NCBI GenBank assembly: GCA_002451215.1 | Contig: DKBM01000037.1 | Location: forward strand, 1-14,035 | From: SM1-46 sp002451215 | GTDB lineage: Bacteria; Pseudomonadota; Gammaproteobacteria; Acidiferrobacterales; Sulfurifustaceae | Reading direction: 5' to 3' | DNA length: 14,035 nucleotides | Part shown: one piece after another, positions 1-7,075 of the stretch | Numbering within the stretch: the stretch's first letter is position 1 | How the letters are laid out: every line of letters begins with the position of its first letter | Notes under the pieces: generated by a model | What the model saw: only the letters and a program-made list of their open reading frames with translations | Told to the model about the DNA's origin: nothing | Databases searched by the model: none | Translations under genes and position numbers: made by a program

Positions 1-179
1 TACATCACGGACAGATGGCGGCTCCTTCGACGATTGCTGACTCCGGACAACAAGTTAGCGCGAGGAGCTGAGGCATCCCGCGTGCGCGATAGATTGACGC
101 CCCTTGTACGCTACTGCGCCGCACTTTGCTTCATCCGGACGACACAGAATGCTCGTGGCGTCCCCCGCCGGGGAAATCT
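1..179. other. Left edge, no gene assigned
   Basis: I see no recognisable gene here. A plus-strand frame stays open from the edge, but it encodes an arginine-rich peptide that runs antisense into the phosphatase gene and looks like a shadow. A short CCCC-GCC-GGGG hairpin lies at 163-173, just past the stop of the minus-strand phosphatase gene. It has no following T-run in either direction, so I do not call it a terminator. Confidence 0.4.
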
Positions 180-1022
180 CTACCGCAACAACCGCACCAG
201 CCGATCCACGAGGGTGGGCTTGCCGAATACGCCGCCCAGCACGCGCCCGACGCGCGGAACGTCGACGTCCTGGATCATGACGTACTTGCCGCCCGCTTCC
301 TCAATCAGGATCTGGCTCGCGGCAAGGTCCCAGATGCGGTTTCCATAGTCCACCATGGCATCGGCTGCGCCGGTGATGGCGCAGGTGTGCGCGAAACAGC
401 TGCGATAGATGCGGTGGTTCGGGTGCTGGCGGGTGATGGCATCGAAAAGGTTGCCGTGATCGGCGTAACGCGTGAAATTGGCGCGCGCCGAGAGCACCAC
501 GCGTTCGTTTCCGTCGATCAGGGAGGGATCGAGATCGGTGAGGCGCACGCGCTCGCCGTTCTGGAAGGTGCCGAGACCCCAAGCTGCGCCGACCCGCAGG
601 TTGAGTGCGGGGTGGTCTATGACACCGACTAGCGGGTAGCCTTGGAAGTGCAGCGCAATGATGCTGCCGTAGGTTGGCACGCGCTGAACGAAATCCTCGG
701 TGCCGTCGATCGGATCGAGAATCCACTGAAACGCCGCCGCCGGATGCACTGGCGCGTATTCCTCGCCCAGGACGCCATGCGTCGGGAGTTGCTGCTGTAT
801 GAGGGCGCGGAGTCTTTCCTCGGTCTTGAGGTCGGCACTGGTGACGAAACTTCCGTCGTTCTTGCGCAGTACTTCGAATCCGGTCGTCCATGTGGCCTGC
901 AGAACCTTGCGCGCTTCGTCCGCAAACCCCAACGCGAGCTGGTAGAGGCGCTGAATCTCGGCAGGATCGATTTGTGCGCGGGGATCGGCGGTGGCGGGAC
1001 GGGTGGACACGGTGCTGGCCAT
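180..1022 (-). CDS. Inositol monophosphatase family phosphatase (HisN/SuhB-like)
   Basis: This is a 280-residue magnesium-dependent phosphatase of the inositol monophosphatase superfamily, which includes inositol-1-phosphatase, histidinol-phosphatase HisN and CysQ. Visible hallmarks are the N-terminal substrate-side stretch SFVTSADLKTEE, the metal ligand in GEE, the metal-binding signature WILDPIDGTEDF and the C-terminal WDLAASQILIEEAGG, where Asp is the usual catalytic-metal ligand. Length is close to the family norm of about 260-280. The substrate cannot be decided from the sequence; HisN-type activity on histidinol phosphate is one reasonable guess. It is the last gene of the minus-strand run after the TPM genes, 153 bp downstream, so it may have its own promoter. 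The ATG is embedded in a TATAAT-like string with only a weak ribosome binding site, so a start a few codons further in (GTG, codon 5) is possible. Confidence 0.85.
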   Translation of the reverse strand: MASTVSTRPATADPRAQIDPAEIQRLYQLALGFADEARKVLQATWTTGFEVLRKNDGSFVTSADLKTEERLRALIQQQLPTHGVLGEEYAPVHPAAAFQWILDPIDGTEDFVQRVPTYGSIIALHFQGYPLVGVIDHPALNLRVGAAWGLGTFQNGERVRLTDLDPSLIDGNERVVLSARANFTRYADHGNLFDAITRQHPNHRIYRSCFAHTCAITGAADAMVDYGNRIWDLAASQILIEEAGGKYVMIQDVDVPRVGRVLGGVFGKPTLVDRLVRLLR

Positions 1023-1175
1023 TATACGCAGCCTGCTCGTGACACCGTGAGCGCCGGCGCTAATCGTTTCATCGTCATGGCGGCGCCGAGGACTGTGATC
1101 AACGCTCTGATGTCTTCAGTGGTAAAGCGCACATTCGAATCGAGCGACAGCTCGTGCGCTGCGGCGCAATGCCAG

Positions 1176-1606
1176 TTACAACAGGATTGGCTTGTCAGGC
1201 AGTTCATCGCCGCGACGGTCTGGTCCGGGGAAGTGGCGCACGAGTTGCTCGCTCACTTTCGTGATGCCATAAAGCACACCCTGCTCGAATTGTCCGGCGC
1301 GGAATTGCTCTTCCATCGCGCGGCAGATGCGCTCCCAGCCCTCAGTGCCGACGTGCTTGTGAATGCCGCGGTCTGAAACGATCTCAACGTCACGATCCGC
1401 GAGCAGCAGATAGATCAGCACGCCGTTGTTTTCCTCGGTGTCCCATACGCGCAGATTGGCGAATACCTCGACGGCGCGCGCACGCGCGGACACGCCACGC
1501 ACCAGCGGCACCAGATCNNGATGCGCGAGAGACTTGCCGCCGGAAACAACTGGCGCCGGCGCCAGGCCGGTGTGACAAGATGCCGAATGATCCGTGCCAG
1601 CTTCAT
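1176..1606 (-). CDS. Short TPM-domain protein, interrupted by assembly gap
   Basis: This is a second TPM-domain protein (TPM_phosphatase/Psb32/MOLO-1 fold), a cytosolic or membrane-peripheral companion of LemA-TPM clusters with no settled enzymatic function. The N-terminal part (MKLARIIRHLV...LFPAASLSRI, 29 residues) is in one frame and the rest (from DLVPLVRG, about 113 residues) is in another, with nn between them. The C-terminal part carries the typical strings AVEVFANLRVWDTEENNGVL, LLADRDVEIVSDRGI and a conserved Trp-Glu helix. Relatives, recalled from memory, have about 25 more residues between the two parts, including an acidic EaRHrGEIrF-like stretch. The gap therefore hides sequence and the gene is probably intact in the organism. 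The start ATG overlaps the stop of the upstream TPM gene by one base (TAATG), indicating translational coupling. An in-frame start at 1736 lies inside the neighbouring gene and is spurious. Confidence 0.8.
1518..1519. other. Assembly gap (nn) inside TPM gene
   Basis: Two unknown bases separate two frames of one gene. The missing length is not two bases. By comparison with relatives I expect roughly 70-90 bp to be absent. Confidence 0.85.
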
Positions 1607-2475
1607 TACCAGCTCCCCGAGGCGCCACCGCCTCCGAAACTGCCGCCTCCACCGCTGAAGCCGCCACCCCCTGAAGACCAGCTTCCGCCCGAGCTGCCGC
1701 TCGACCAGCCTCCGTAGCCGCGCCGTCCGGGCCCACCGGAACCCCCGAACCCCATCACGAGCGTCAGTACAAACACCAGGATGCCAATGATCAGGGCGCC
1801 GGTCAGGGAGCCCAGGAAAATCCAGAACATCAGACCGCCGAAGCCTCCGGCGATAGTCGCGCCGAGCAGCCGGCCCGCCAGCCTTCGCATCATCCCGCCG
1901 AAGATGAGGGCAGCGAAGAATGCCGTTCCGATCCAGTCGATCCAGTCGCCGATTGCCCGGCCGCGTGCCGGACGCTTCGCAGGAGGCGGTAGCGGTTCAC
2001 CCTCCACGAGCCGGATCAGCTGGTTCATGCCGGCCTCAATGCCGCCCGCGAAGTCGCCGGCACGAAAGCGTGGCACGATAATTTCGTCGATTATGCGCTT
2101 GGCGATGGCGTCCGGTACCACGCCCTCGAGTCCGTAGCCGACCTCGATGCGCAGCTTGCGATCGTTCTTGGCGACGATCAGGATCAATCCGTCGTCGATT
2201 CCCTTGCGTCCGAGCTTCCAGGCCTCTGCCACGCGGATGCCGAACTGTTCAATCGTTTCGGGTTGCGTAGAGGGGACAATGAGCACGGCGAGTTGGGCGC
2301 CTTTGCGCTGCTCCAATTCCTTGAGCCGCGTTTCCAGCGCGGCGCGCTGGCTGGCAGAGAGGGTATCGGTCTGGTCGGTAACGCGCGCCGTGAGCGCCGG
2401 GACTGAGAGTTCGGCGTGCGCCGCGCCAACCGCCAGCAGCGCGCCGAACAGGAGTATCAGTGCGCGGGCCTTCAC
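1606..2475 (-). CDS. TPM-domain protein with signal peptide and glycine-rich tail (YgcG-like)
   Basis: This is a 289-residue secreted and membrane-anchored TPM-domain protein of the YgcG type. It starts with a signal peptide (about residues 1-21, cleavage after AHA). The TPM domain spans about residues 25-160 (VTDQTDTLS..., GAQLAVLIVPST, DGLILIVAKNDRKLRIEVGYGLEG, AIAKRIIDE). A proline/arginine-rich linker follows, then two or three hydrophobic segments (about 175-240) and a C-terminal glycine/serine-rich tail ending GGGGASGSW. This architecture is standard for the TPM partner of LemA. The domain's role is poorly defined; cell-envelope maintenance and photosystem II repair are reported for relatives. 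The start is a GTG nine bases after the lemA stop, which gives a correct signal peptide. Its stop overlaps the start of the next TPM gene. Confidence 0.88.
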   Translation of the reverse strand: MKARALILLFGALLAVGAAHAELSVPALTARVTDQTDTLSASQRAALETRLKELEQRKGAQLAVLIVPSTQPETIEQFGIRVAEAWKLGRKGIDDGLILIVAKNDRKLRIEVGYGLEGVVPDAIAKRIIDEIIVPRFRAGDFAGGIEAGMNQLIRLVEGEPLPPPAKRPARGRAIGDWIDWIGTAFFAALIFGGMMRRLAGRLLGATIAGGFGGLMFWIFLGSLTGALIIGILVFVLTLVMGFGGSGGPGRRGYGGWSSGSSGGSWSSGGGGFSGGGGSFGGGGASGSW

Positions 2476-2484
2476 GCCGCGGCG

Positions 2485-3093
2485 CTACTTCTTTGGGGCA
2501 GAACCGCCGAAGTCGACTTTGGGCGGCTGGGCAATGGCCTTTTCGTTCTCCACGGCAAAGGTCGGCTTGACGTCGAACTTGAAGAGCATCGCCGTGAGGT
2601 TGGTCGGGAAGCGACGCACGACGACGTTGTAGTCCTGCACCGCCTTGATATAGCGGTTGCGCGCCACCGTGATGCGGTTCTCGGTGCCTTCCAGCTGCGC
2701 CTGCAGCTCGCGGAACGATGCGTCCGCCTTGAGTTGTGGATAGTTCTCGACCACAACCATCAAGCGCGAAAGGGCGGAAGACAGTTCTCCCTGCGCCGAC
2801 TGGAAGCGGGCGAAAGCCTGTGGATCGTTCAGCAGTTGCGGTGTCGCCTGGATGGTGCCGACCTTGGCGCGCGCCTCGGTCACCTGGGTGAGCACCTCCT
2901 GTTCGTGCTTGGCGTAGCCCTTTACCGTCTCAACCAGGTTCGGGATGAGATCGGCACGGCGCTGGTACTGGTTCAGCACCTCCGCCCAGGCCGCCTTGAT
3001 CTGCTCATCGGTTTCCTGAAGGGTGTTGTAACCACAGCCGCCGAGCGAAAGGCTCGCGGCCAAGAGGGCCAATACGGCAATCCAGCGACGCAT
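2485..3093 (-). CDS. lemA: LemA family lipoprotein
   Basis: LemA proteins are small, mostly alpha-helical envelope proteins that commonly sit next to TPM-domain genes; their biochemical role is unknown. This 202-residue protein has a lipoprotein signal peptide with lipobox LGGC (Cys20). The core shows the family pattern, including LNQYQRRADLIPNLVETVKG, AKHEQEVLTQVTEAR and a C-terminal NRYIKAVQDYNVVVRRFPTN. Length fits the family. A good ribosome binding site (GGAGG, seven bases before the ATG) supports the start. The gene begins 51 bp after the stop of the GGDEF-like gene and ends nine bases before the GTG of the first TPM gene, so it probably leads a lemA-TPM-TPM transcript or is co-transcribed with the upstream gene. 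Confidence 0.93.
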   Translation of the reverse strand: MRRWIAVLALLAASLSLGGCGYNTLQETDEQIKAAWAEVLNQYQRRADLIPNLVETVKGYAKHEQEVLTQVTEARAKVGTIQATPQLLNDPQAFARFQSAQGELSSALSRLMVVVENYPQLKADASFRELQAQLEGTENRITVARNRYIKAVQDYNVVVRRFPTNLTAMLFKFDVKPTFAVENEKAIAQPPKVDFGGSAPKK

Positions 3094-3131
3094 GTCAGTG
3101 CCTCCGTTGAACGTTCGATGCGGTTGCCCAA

Positions 3132-3145
3132 ATGACGATCGTCAT
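3132..3145. promoter_or_regulatory. 14-bp perfect palindrome between GGDEF-like gene and lemA
   Basis: ATGACGATCGTCAT is a perfect inverted repeat that touches the stop codon of the GGDEF-like gene and lies 39-52 bp upstream of the lemA ATG. It could be an operator for the lemA-TPM transcript. A chance palindrome is not excluded, and it has no T-run for a terminator. Confidence 0.35.
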
Positions 3146-4189
3146 CAGGCGACGACCAGTCGCGCCTCGCCCTGATCGCGCATGGCGGCGAGCGCCACCT
3201 CGGCGCGTGCCAGCAAGGATTCGGCATCCTCGCCGGCGGCGTGTATCGCCAGCGCCCCGGCGAATCCGGGTAGCGGATAGCGTTCATCGTCGATCATGAA
3301 ATACGACTCGGCGGCGCGTTTCTGCGCTTTTTCCAGCGCACGCCAGGCGCCGTCACGCTCGGTATGAGGGAACAGCAACGCAAAACCGCGCTCCCCGAAC
3401 TGACCGACCGCATCATAGGTACGGAAGTTCGCGAAGATCGCGGTTGCGTAGCGGGCGACTACGGCCTCGACCGCACCACTGCCGTGATGACGCTCAACCG
3501 CCTCCAGCTCGGGTAGGTCGATCAGCGCCAGCACCAGCGGATGCTTGTGACGGTGCACGCGCTCCACTTCCGATGCGAGCTGGTGCAGGAAGAAATCGCG
3601 GCGCACGATCGGCGCGATGCGCCGAACGATCCGCGTGCTGGCGCGCGCTACCGCCCGCACCAGGCTCTTGCGTTTGGCGCTGCTCCGTTCCGGCGTGGCC
3701 TGCGCCTTGGCGACGTCACTTTCCAGATCCTTGATACGGTCGCGCGTGGCGGTGAGTTCCTGCGCCAGCATGTCGCGCTCGCGGGAGAGATCCTGCACCG
3801 TTGCCGCCCATTCCTGCTTGAGCGTCGAGAAATCGCGCATGGTGCCGTAGATCGCCTCCCAGGCATCGTCCTCGGAGCGTTTCAATTCCTGGTAGCGCAC
3901 GCGTCGCTCGGTGAGTGGCTCGCGTGGNNACGAGGTGCTGCTGGATGAGGCGAGCCTTGATGCGCGTGCGGGGGAGGTTAATGGGGTCGGCGGCGTAACG
4001 GGAAAGCTGCTGATGCAACCATTGCACGTAATCCCCGTTGATTTCGCCGCGGCGGGAAAACCACTGCAGGCCCTGGGTCAGCAGGGTGTGCAGCGCCATG
4101 TCACTGCGGTTGCGTTGCAGACCTTCGAGCAGTCGGCTGAGGGTGCGCCCGAGGATTGGGTCGGCAAACGGCATTCGGCCGGGATCCAC
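3145..4189 (-). CDS. Degenerate GGDEF-domain protein with coiled coil, interrupted by assembly gap
   Basis: The N-terminal fragment (86 residues, from 4189 to about 3931) is helical and unrecognised. After the nn gap the frame changes and the protein continues PREPLTERRVRYQEL. A coiled coil follows (LKQEW...LESDVAKAQ), then a basic stretch and a C-terminal GGDEF-like domain (about the last 160 residues). The signature loop reads QFGERGFALLFPHTE where active cyclases have R-Y/F-GGDEF. The upstream metal and substrate stretch reads LIDLPELEAVERHHG: the first Asp is kept, but the second Asp and the usual Asn-Asp are lost. I infer no diguanylate cyclase activity; a c-di-GMP- or GTP-sensing or structural role is possible. 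The GTG start at 4189 is supported by GGGAGGAG nine bases upstream; an ATG five codons in is the alternative. It is the first gene of the run leading into lemA. Confidence 0.75.
3928..3929. other. Assembly gap (nn) inside GGDEF-like gene
   Basis: The coding frame shifts by one across the two unknown bases (…LIQQHL before, PREPLTERR after). The simplest reading is an unsized gap in an intact gene. The missing length cannot be estimated because I recognise no close relative for this N-terminal region. Confidence 0.8.
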
Positions 4190-4296
4190 TGTGTCCTGCT
4201 CCTCCCAGAGATGTCAGACAGTGGACCGACATTATCCTACAAGATCGCCGTCGCGCCTATGCTTGACGGCAGGTCGCATTGTGTGACGGGTTGATG

Positions 4297-4527
4297 TCAG
4301 TCAGCGCGAATCGGGCGCCGCGCGCGGCGGACCCAACGGTCGCCTAGCTTGCGGTAGACACGTTTCACCGCGGACCAGGCAACGCGGTGTGCCACCGCCT
4401 CGCGGTCGATGCGGCTCGCATATTCAAGCCAGGCGTTGTTGAACGCCTTGCGATAGATCTCGCAGGCATGCGGCGGCAGGACGCGGCGCACGGCGGCAGG
4501 CAGGGCGCGGCGGCTTGCGTAGGGCAT
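4297..4527 (-). CDS. chaB: ChaB family protein
   Basis: This is a 76-residue small basic protein of the ChaB family, named after the E. coli protein encoded beside the ChaA cation antiporter and proposed to regulate it. It shows the family pattern from the N terminus: PYASRRALPAAVRRVLPPHA, then IYRKAFNNAWLEYA, then a short charged loop and AHRVAWSAVKRVYRKLGDRW. The charged loop is a few residues shorter than in E. coli. The ATG at 4527 overlaps the stop of the ABC permease (TGATG), so translation is coupled to the transporter; a TTG one codon upstream is less likely. No chaA-like gene is visible. The context suggests it serves with the exporter or is simply co-transcribed. Family assignment is firm; function is open. 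Confidence 0.87.
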   Translation of the reverse strand: MPYASRRALPAAVRRVLPPHACEIYRKAFNNAWLEYASRIDREAVAHRVAWSAVKRVYRKLGDRWVRRARRPIRAD

Positions 4528-5312
4528 CAAACCAGCAGGCGGCGGCGGGTGAGCAGCACTGCGATCGCAAAACCGGAGAGCGCGTAGGCCGTGAGCACTG
4601 CGACGTGCAGCGCCACGTTAGAGAGTGGTAGCCCGGCCATCAGCGGGCGCACCAGCTCGACGGCATGTGTGAGTGGCAATACCTGCACGATGGTCTGCAG
4701 CGGCAATGGCAACGATGTCACCGGATAGAAGACGCCCGAGAGAATGAACATTGGCGTCAAGACGAGCGTCATGTAGTAATTGAAGAAATCGTAGCCGCGC
4801 GCCAGCGCGCTCATGATGAGCCCAATCCCGGCGAAACTGAGCCCGATCAGGAAGATCACGGGCAGCGTCCAGAGCGCGCGCCAACCATCCACCGCGCCGA
4901 GCGCTCCGGCCACCGCCAGAATCCCGGCTGCGCTGATCAGGCTCTTGGTGGCGGACCACAGCCATTCACCTGCCAGCACGTCCTCTATCTCAAGCGGCGT
5001 GGCAAGAATCGCATCGTAGGTCCGTTGCGGCACCATGCGCGTGTATACCGAGTACATCGCCTCGAAACTGGCTGTATTCATGGCGGCGGAAGCGAGGATG
5101 CCGGAAGCGAGGAAGGTGAGGTAGGGCATGTTCATCATATTGCCGATGAACATGCCAAGACCGTAGCCGAGACCGAGCAGGTAAATAAACGGCTCGCCGA
5201 AGTTGATGAACAGACTCGGCGTCAGGAACTTGCGGAATACCAGTGCGTTGCGTCGCCAGACGGCGAACGCGGCGTGGCGCAGGCGCGGCAGCAGGTGGGA
5301 GAGTTCGGTCAT
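4527..5312 (-). CDS. ABC-2 type exporter permease (NodJ-like)
   Basis: This is a 261-residue integral membrane subunit of an ABC-2 exporter. It has about six predicted hydrophobic segments, starting near FGEPFIYLLGLGYGLGMFIG and ending near the C terminus. Family markers include LTFLASGILASAAMNTASFE, the coupling region RTYDAILATPLEIEDVLAGE, LTPMFILSGVFYPV and LPLTHAVELVRPLM. Length and these strings match the NodJ branch, whose rhizobial members export lipo-chitooligosaccharides together with NodI. Outside rhizobia the substrate of such pairs is usually unknown, and nothing here suggests Nod-factor synthesis. Its ATG overlaps the stop of the ATPase gene (TGATG), and its own stop overlaps the chaB start. 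Confidence 0.9.
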   Translation of the reverse strand: MTELSHLLPRLRHAAFAVWRRNALVFRKFLTPSLFINFGEPFIYLLGLGYGLGMFIGNMMNMPYLTFLASGILASAAMNTASFEAMYSVYTRMVPQRTYDAILATPLEIEDVLAGEWLWSATKSLISAAGILAVAGALGAVDGWRALWTLPVIFLIGLSFAGIGLIMSALARGYDFFNYYMTLVLTPMFILSGVFYPVTSLPLPLQTIVQVLPLTHAVELVRPLMAGLPLSNVALHVAVLTAYALSGFAIAVLLTRRRLLV

Positions 5313-6223
5313 CAGTCGCGCAGGTCCCGGCCGGTGAGCTTGAGAAAGACGTCTTCAAGGTTGGCCGGGCGATGTAGGAAGCTGATCGCTGCCTGGCCCT
5401 CGAGCTGTTTGATCGCCGCGCGGGCGTCGTGCGTGTAGTAGTAATAGGTGTCGGCGACTGCCTCGAAGCGGCCGTTCGGCAGGGGCGCGAGGGCCGCGCG
5501 CGCCTTGTCGGCCTCACCCTGGAGCTCCAGCACCTCGGGCTCGACGTGTTGGCGTATAAGTGCGGCCGGGGTGCCACGCTCGAGAATGCGCCCGTCATCC
5601 ATGACTACCAGTTCGTCGCAGAGTCGCTCGGCCTCCTCCATGTAGTGCGTCGTGAGCAGCAAGGTCTTCCCGGCGGCCCGCAGCGCCCGCAGCCGTCCCC
5701 AGATCATGTGTCGGGCCTGGGGATCAAGCCCGGTGGTAGGTTCGTCGAGCACCACCAGCTCCGGGTCGTTCACCAGCGCGCGGGCGATGATGAGGCGGCG
5801 CTTCATGCCGCCGGAGAGCGTATTGATACCCGCATCGGCGCGATCAGTCAGCCCGGCAAATTCGAGCAAGGTGGGAATGCGCTCCGCGAGGGTCTTGCCC
5901 CCGATGCCGAAGTAGCGGGCGTAGATACGCAGGTTTTCGACTACCGTGAAGTCGGGATCGAGATTGTCGGTTTGCGGCACGACGCCGGTCCGGGCCCGAA
6001 TATCGCGGCCGTGCGTGCGGATTGGCAGACCGAAGACATCGAGCGCGCCATCGTCCATTGGCGATTGCCCGAGCAGCATGCGCAGGGTAGTGGTCTTGCC
6101 GGCGCCATTTGGCCCCAACACGCCGAAGCAGCAGCGCGCCGGAATCTCGATATCGACACCGCGTACCACGGTGCGCTCACCGTAGCGTTTGACCAACCCG
6201 CGCGCCGTGATGATTGCAGTCAT
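5312..6223 (-). CDS. ABC exporter ATP-binding protein (NodI-like)
   Basis: This is a 303-residue cytoplasmic ATPase of the ABC-2 exporter. All nucleotide-binding motifs are intact: Walker A GPNGAGKTT (residues 37-45), Q-loop Gln84, signature LSGGM (136-140), Walker B LVVLDEP (156-162), the D-loop GLDPQA and switch histidine His193 in TTHYMEEAE. A C-terminal extension of about 80 residues follows the core (VMDDGRILERGTPAALI...), as in NodI/DrrA-type ATPases. It is the first gene of the exporter-chaB operon. Its ATG sits within a 12-bp perfect palindrome (CATGCGCGCATG, 6221-6232), which may be chance. The gene diverges from the DSBA-like gene with a 77-bp intergenic region that must hold both promoters. 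Confidence 0.92.
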   Translation of the reverse strand: MTAIITARGLVKRYGERTVVRGVDIEIPARCCFGVLGPNGAGKTTTLRMLLGQSPMDDGALDVFGLPIRTHGRDIRARTGVVPQTDNLDPDFTVVENLRIYARYFGIGGKTLAERIPTLLEFAGLTDRADAGINTLSGGMKRRLIIARALVNDPELVVLDEPTTGLDPQARHMIWGRLRALRAAGKTLLLTTHYMEEAERLCDELVVMDDGRILERGTPAALIRQHVEPEVLELQGEADKARAALAPLPNGRFEAVADTYYYYTHDARAAIKQLEGQAAISFLHRPANLEDVFLKLTGRDLRD

Positions 6224-6300
6224 GCGCGCATGCTACCGGCTTGGGCCGGCGATAGGAATGCGTGGCGCGCCGGTGTGGTGCGGCTACACTGGTGTGGTTG

Positions 6301-7017
6301 ATGCGCGCAATGGCAAATTCCTCCACCTTCGGCGCCGGCTTGCTAGCGGCGATGTTGGTCGTCGCACTGGCGGGTTGTGCCGCCCCGGCCGGCCAGGATG
6401 CCGAAATGGTTTCGACGGTCGGTGGACGTAGCGCCGCGGCGGCACCGGCGCGCCCCGCGCCGCCCGATCCGATGGCGCTCGGGAGCGCCGACGCGCCGCT
6501 CATGATAGTGGAGTTCTCCGACTACCAGTGTCCCTACTGCCGGCGCTTTCACGCCGAGGTGTTGCCGGAGCTGCGACGCGACTATATTGACACCGGCAAG
6601 GTGCGGCTGGTCTTCAAGGACCTGCCGCTTCCCATGCACCGCGAGGCGCTGCCGGCCGCGGTGGCCGCGCGCTGTGCGGCGGCACAGGGCAAGTACTGGG
6701 AGATGAACGAGGCGCTGTTTGCCAACCAAGCGCAGCTCGCGGCCGAGCTCTATCCACGCATCGCTCAGGCCCTGGGCCTCGACCTGAAAGGGTTCGAGAC
6801 CTGTCGCGCCGATCCGGCTACTGCGCAGACCGTAAAGGGCGATGCCCGTGGGGCCCAACAATTCGGCCTCAACTCGACACCGAGTTTCCTGATCGGCCGG
6901 CGCGAAGGCGAACGCCTGCGCGTTGAGAGCGTCGGGCGCGGTTTTGCGGCCTACTCGGTATTAGCGCAGGAACTGGACAAGCTGCTCGCCGCGACCGCCA
7001 AGGATGGCGGGAGCTAG
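6301..7017 (+). CDS. DSBA-like thioredoxin-fold lipoprotein
   Basis: This is a 238-residue periplasmic thiol-disulfide oxidoreductase of the DSBA/thioredoxin_4 family. From the chosen ATG it has a lipoprotein-type signal (hydrophobic 11-24, lipobox LAGC, Cys26), an Ala/Pro-rich linker and the thioredoxin fold from about residue 60. The active site is CPYC (Cys77/Cys80) in the string EFSDYQCPYCRRFH, and the cis-proline is Pro194 in NSTPSFLIG. Cys125 and Cys168 form a likely second cysteine pair, common in this subfamily. It probably oxidises or isomerises exported proteins, perhaps helping maturation of c-type cytochromes encoded nearby, but no direct link is visible. An upstream in-frame ATG at 6262 would bury the signal peptide; an ATG at 6310 is equally possible. 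The gene converges on the amidotransferase gene with 58 bp between stops. Confidence 0.88.
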   Translation: MRAMANSSTFGAGLLAAMLVVALAGCAAPAGQDAEMVSTVGGRSAAAAPARPAPPDPMALGSADAPLMIVEFSDYQCPYCRRFHAEVLPELRRDYIDTGKVRLVFKDLPLPMHREALPAAVAARCAAAQGKYWEMNEALFANQAQLAAELYPRIAQALGLDLKGFETCRADPATAQTVKGDARGAQQFGLNSTPSFLIGRREGERLRVESVGRGFAAYSVLAQELDKLLAATAKDGGS

Positions 7018-7075
7018 ACTAACGCCGGGAGCAGTTGCCGCGCCTGCTGCATCGGGCGCCAAATTGTCGGTCACC

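Noticed and set aside
126..632. Plus-strand open frame of 168 codons
   Set aside because: It is antisense to the conserved phosphatase gene and has no family features; typical shadow frame of high-GC coding DNA.
1022..1207. Open frame of 61 codons on the minus strand between the TPM and phosphatase genes
   Set aside because: It overlaps the TPM gene end, has no recognisable domain or ribosome binding site, and its composition looks like a chance frame.
4291..4304. TTGATGTCAGTCAG as a fourth FNR-type box
   Set aside because: It matches only eight of ten positions and overlaps the end of the chaB coding region, with no start downstream at a suitable distance.
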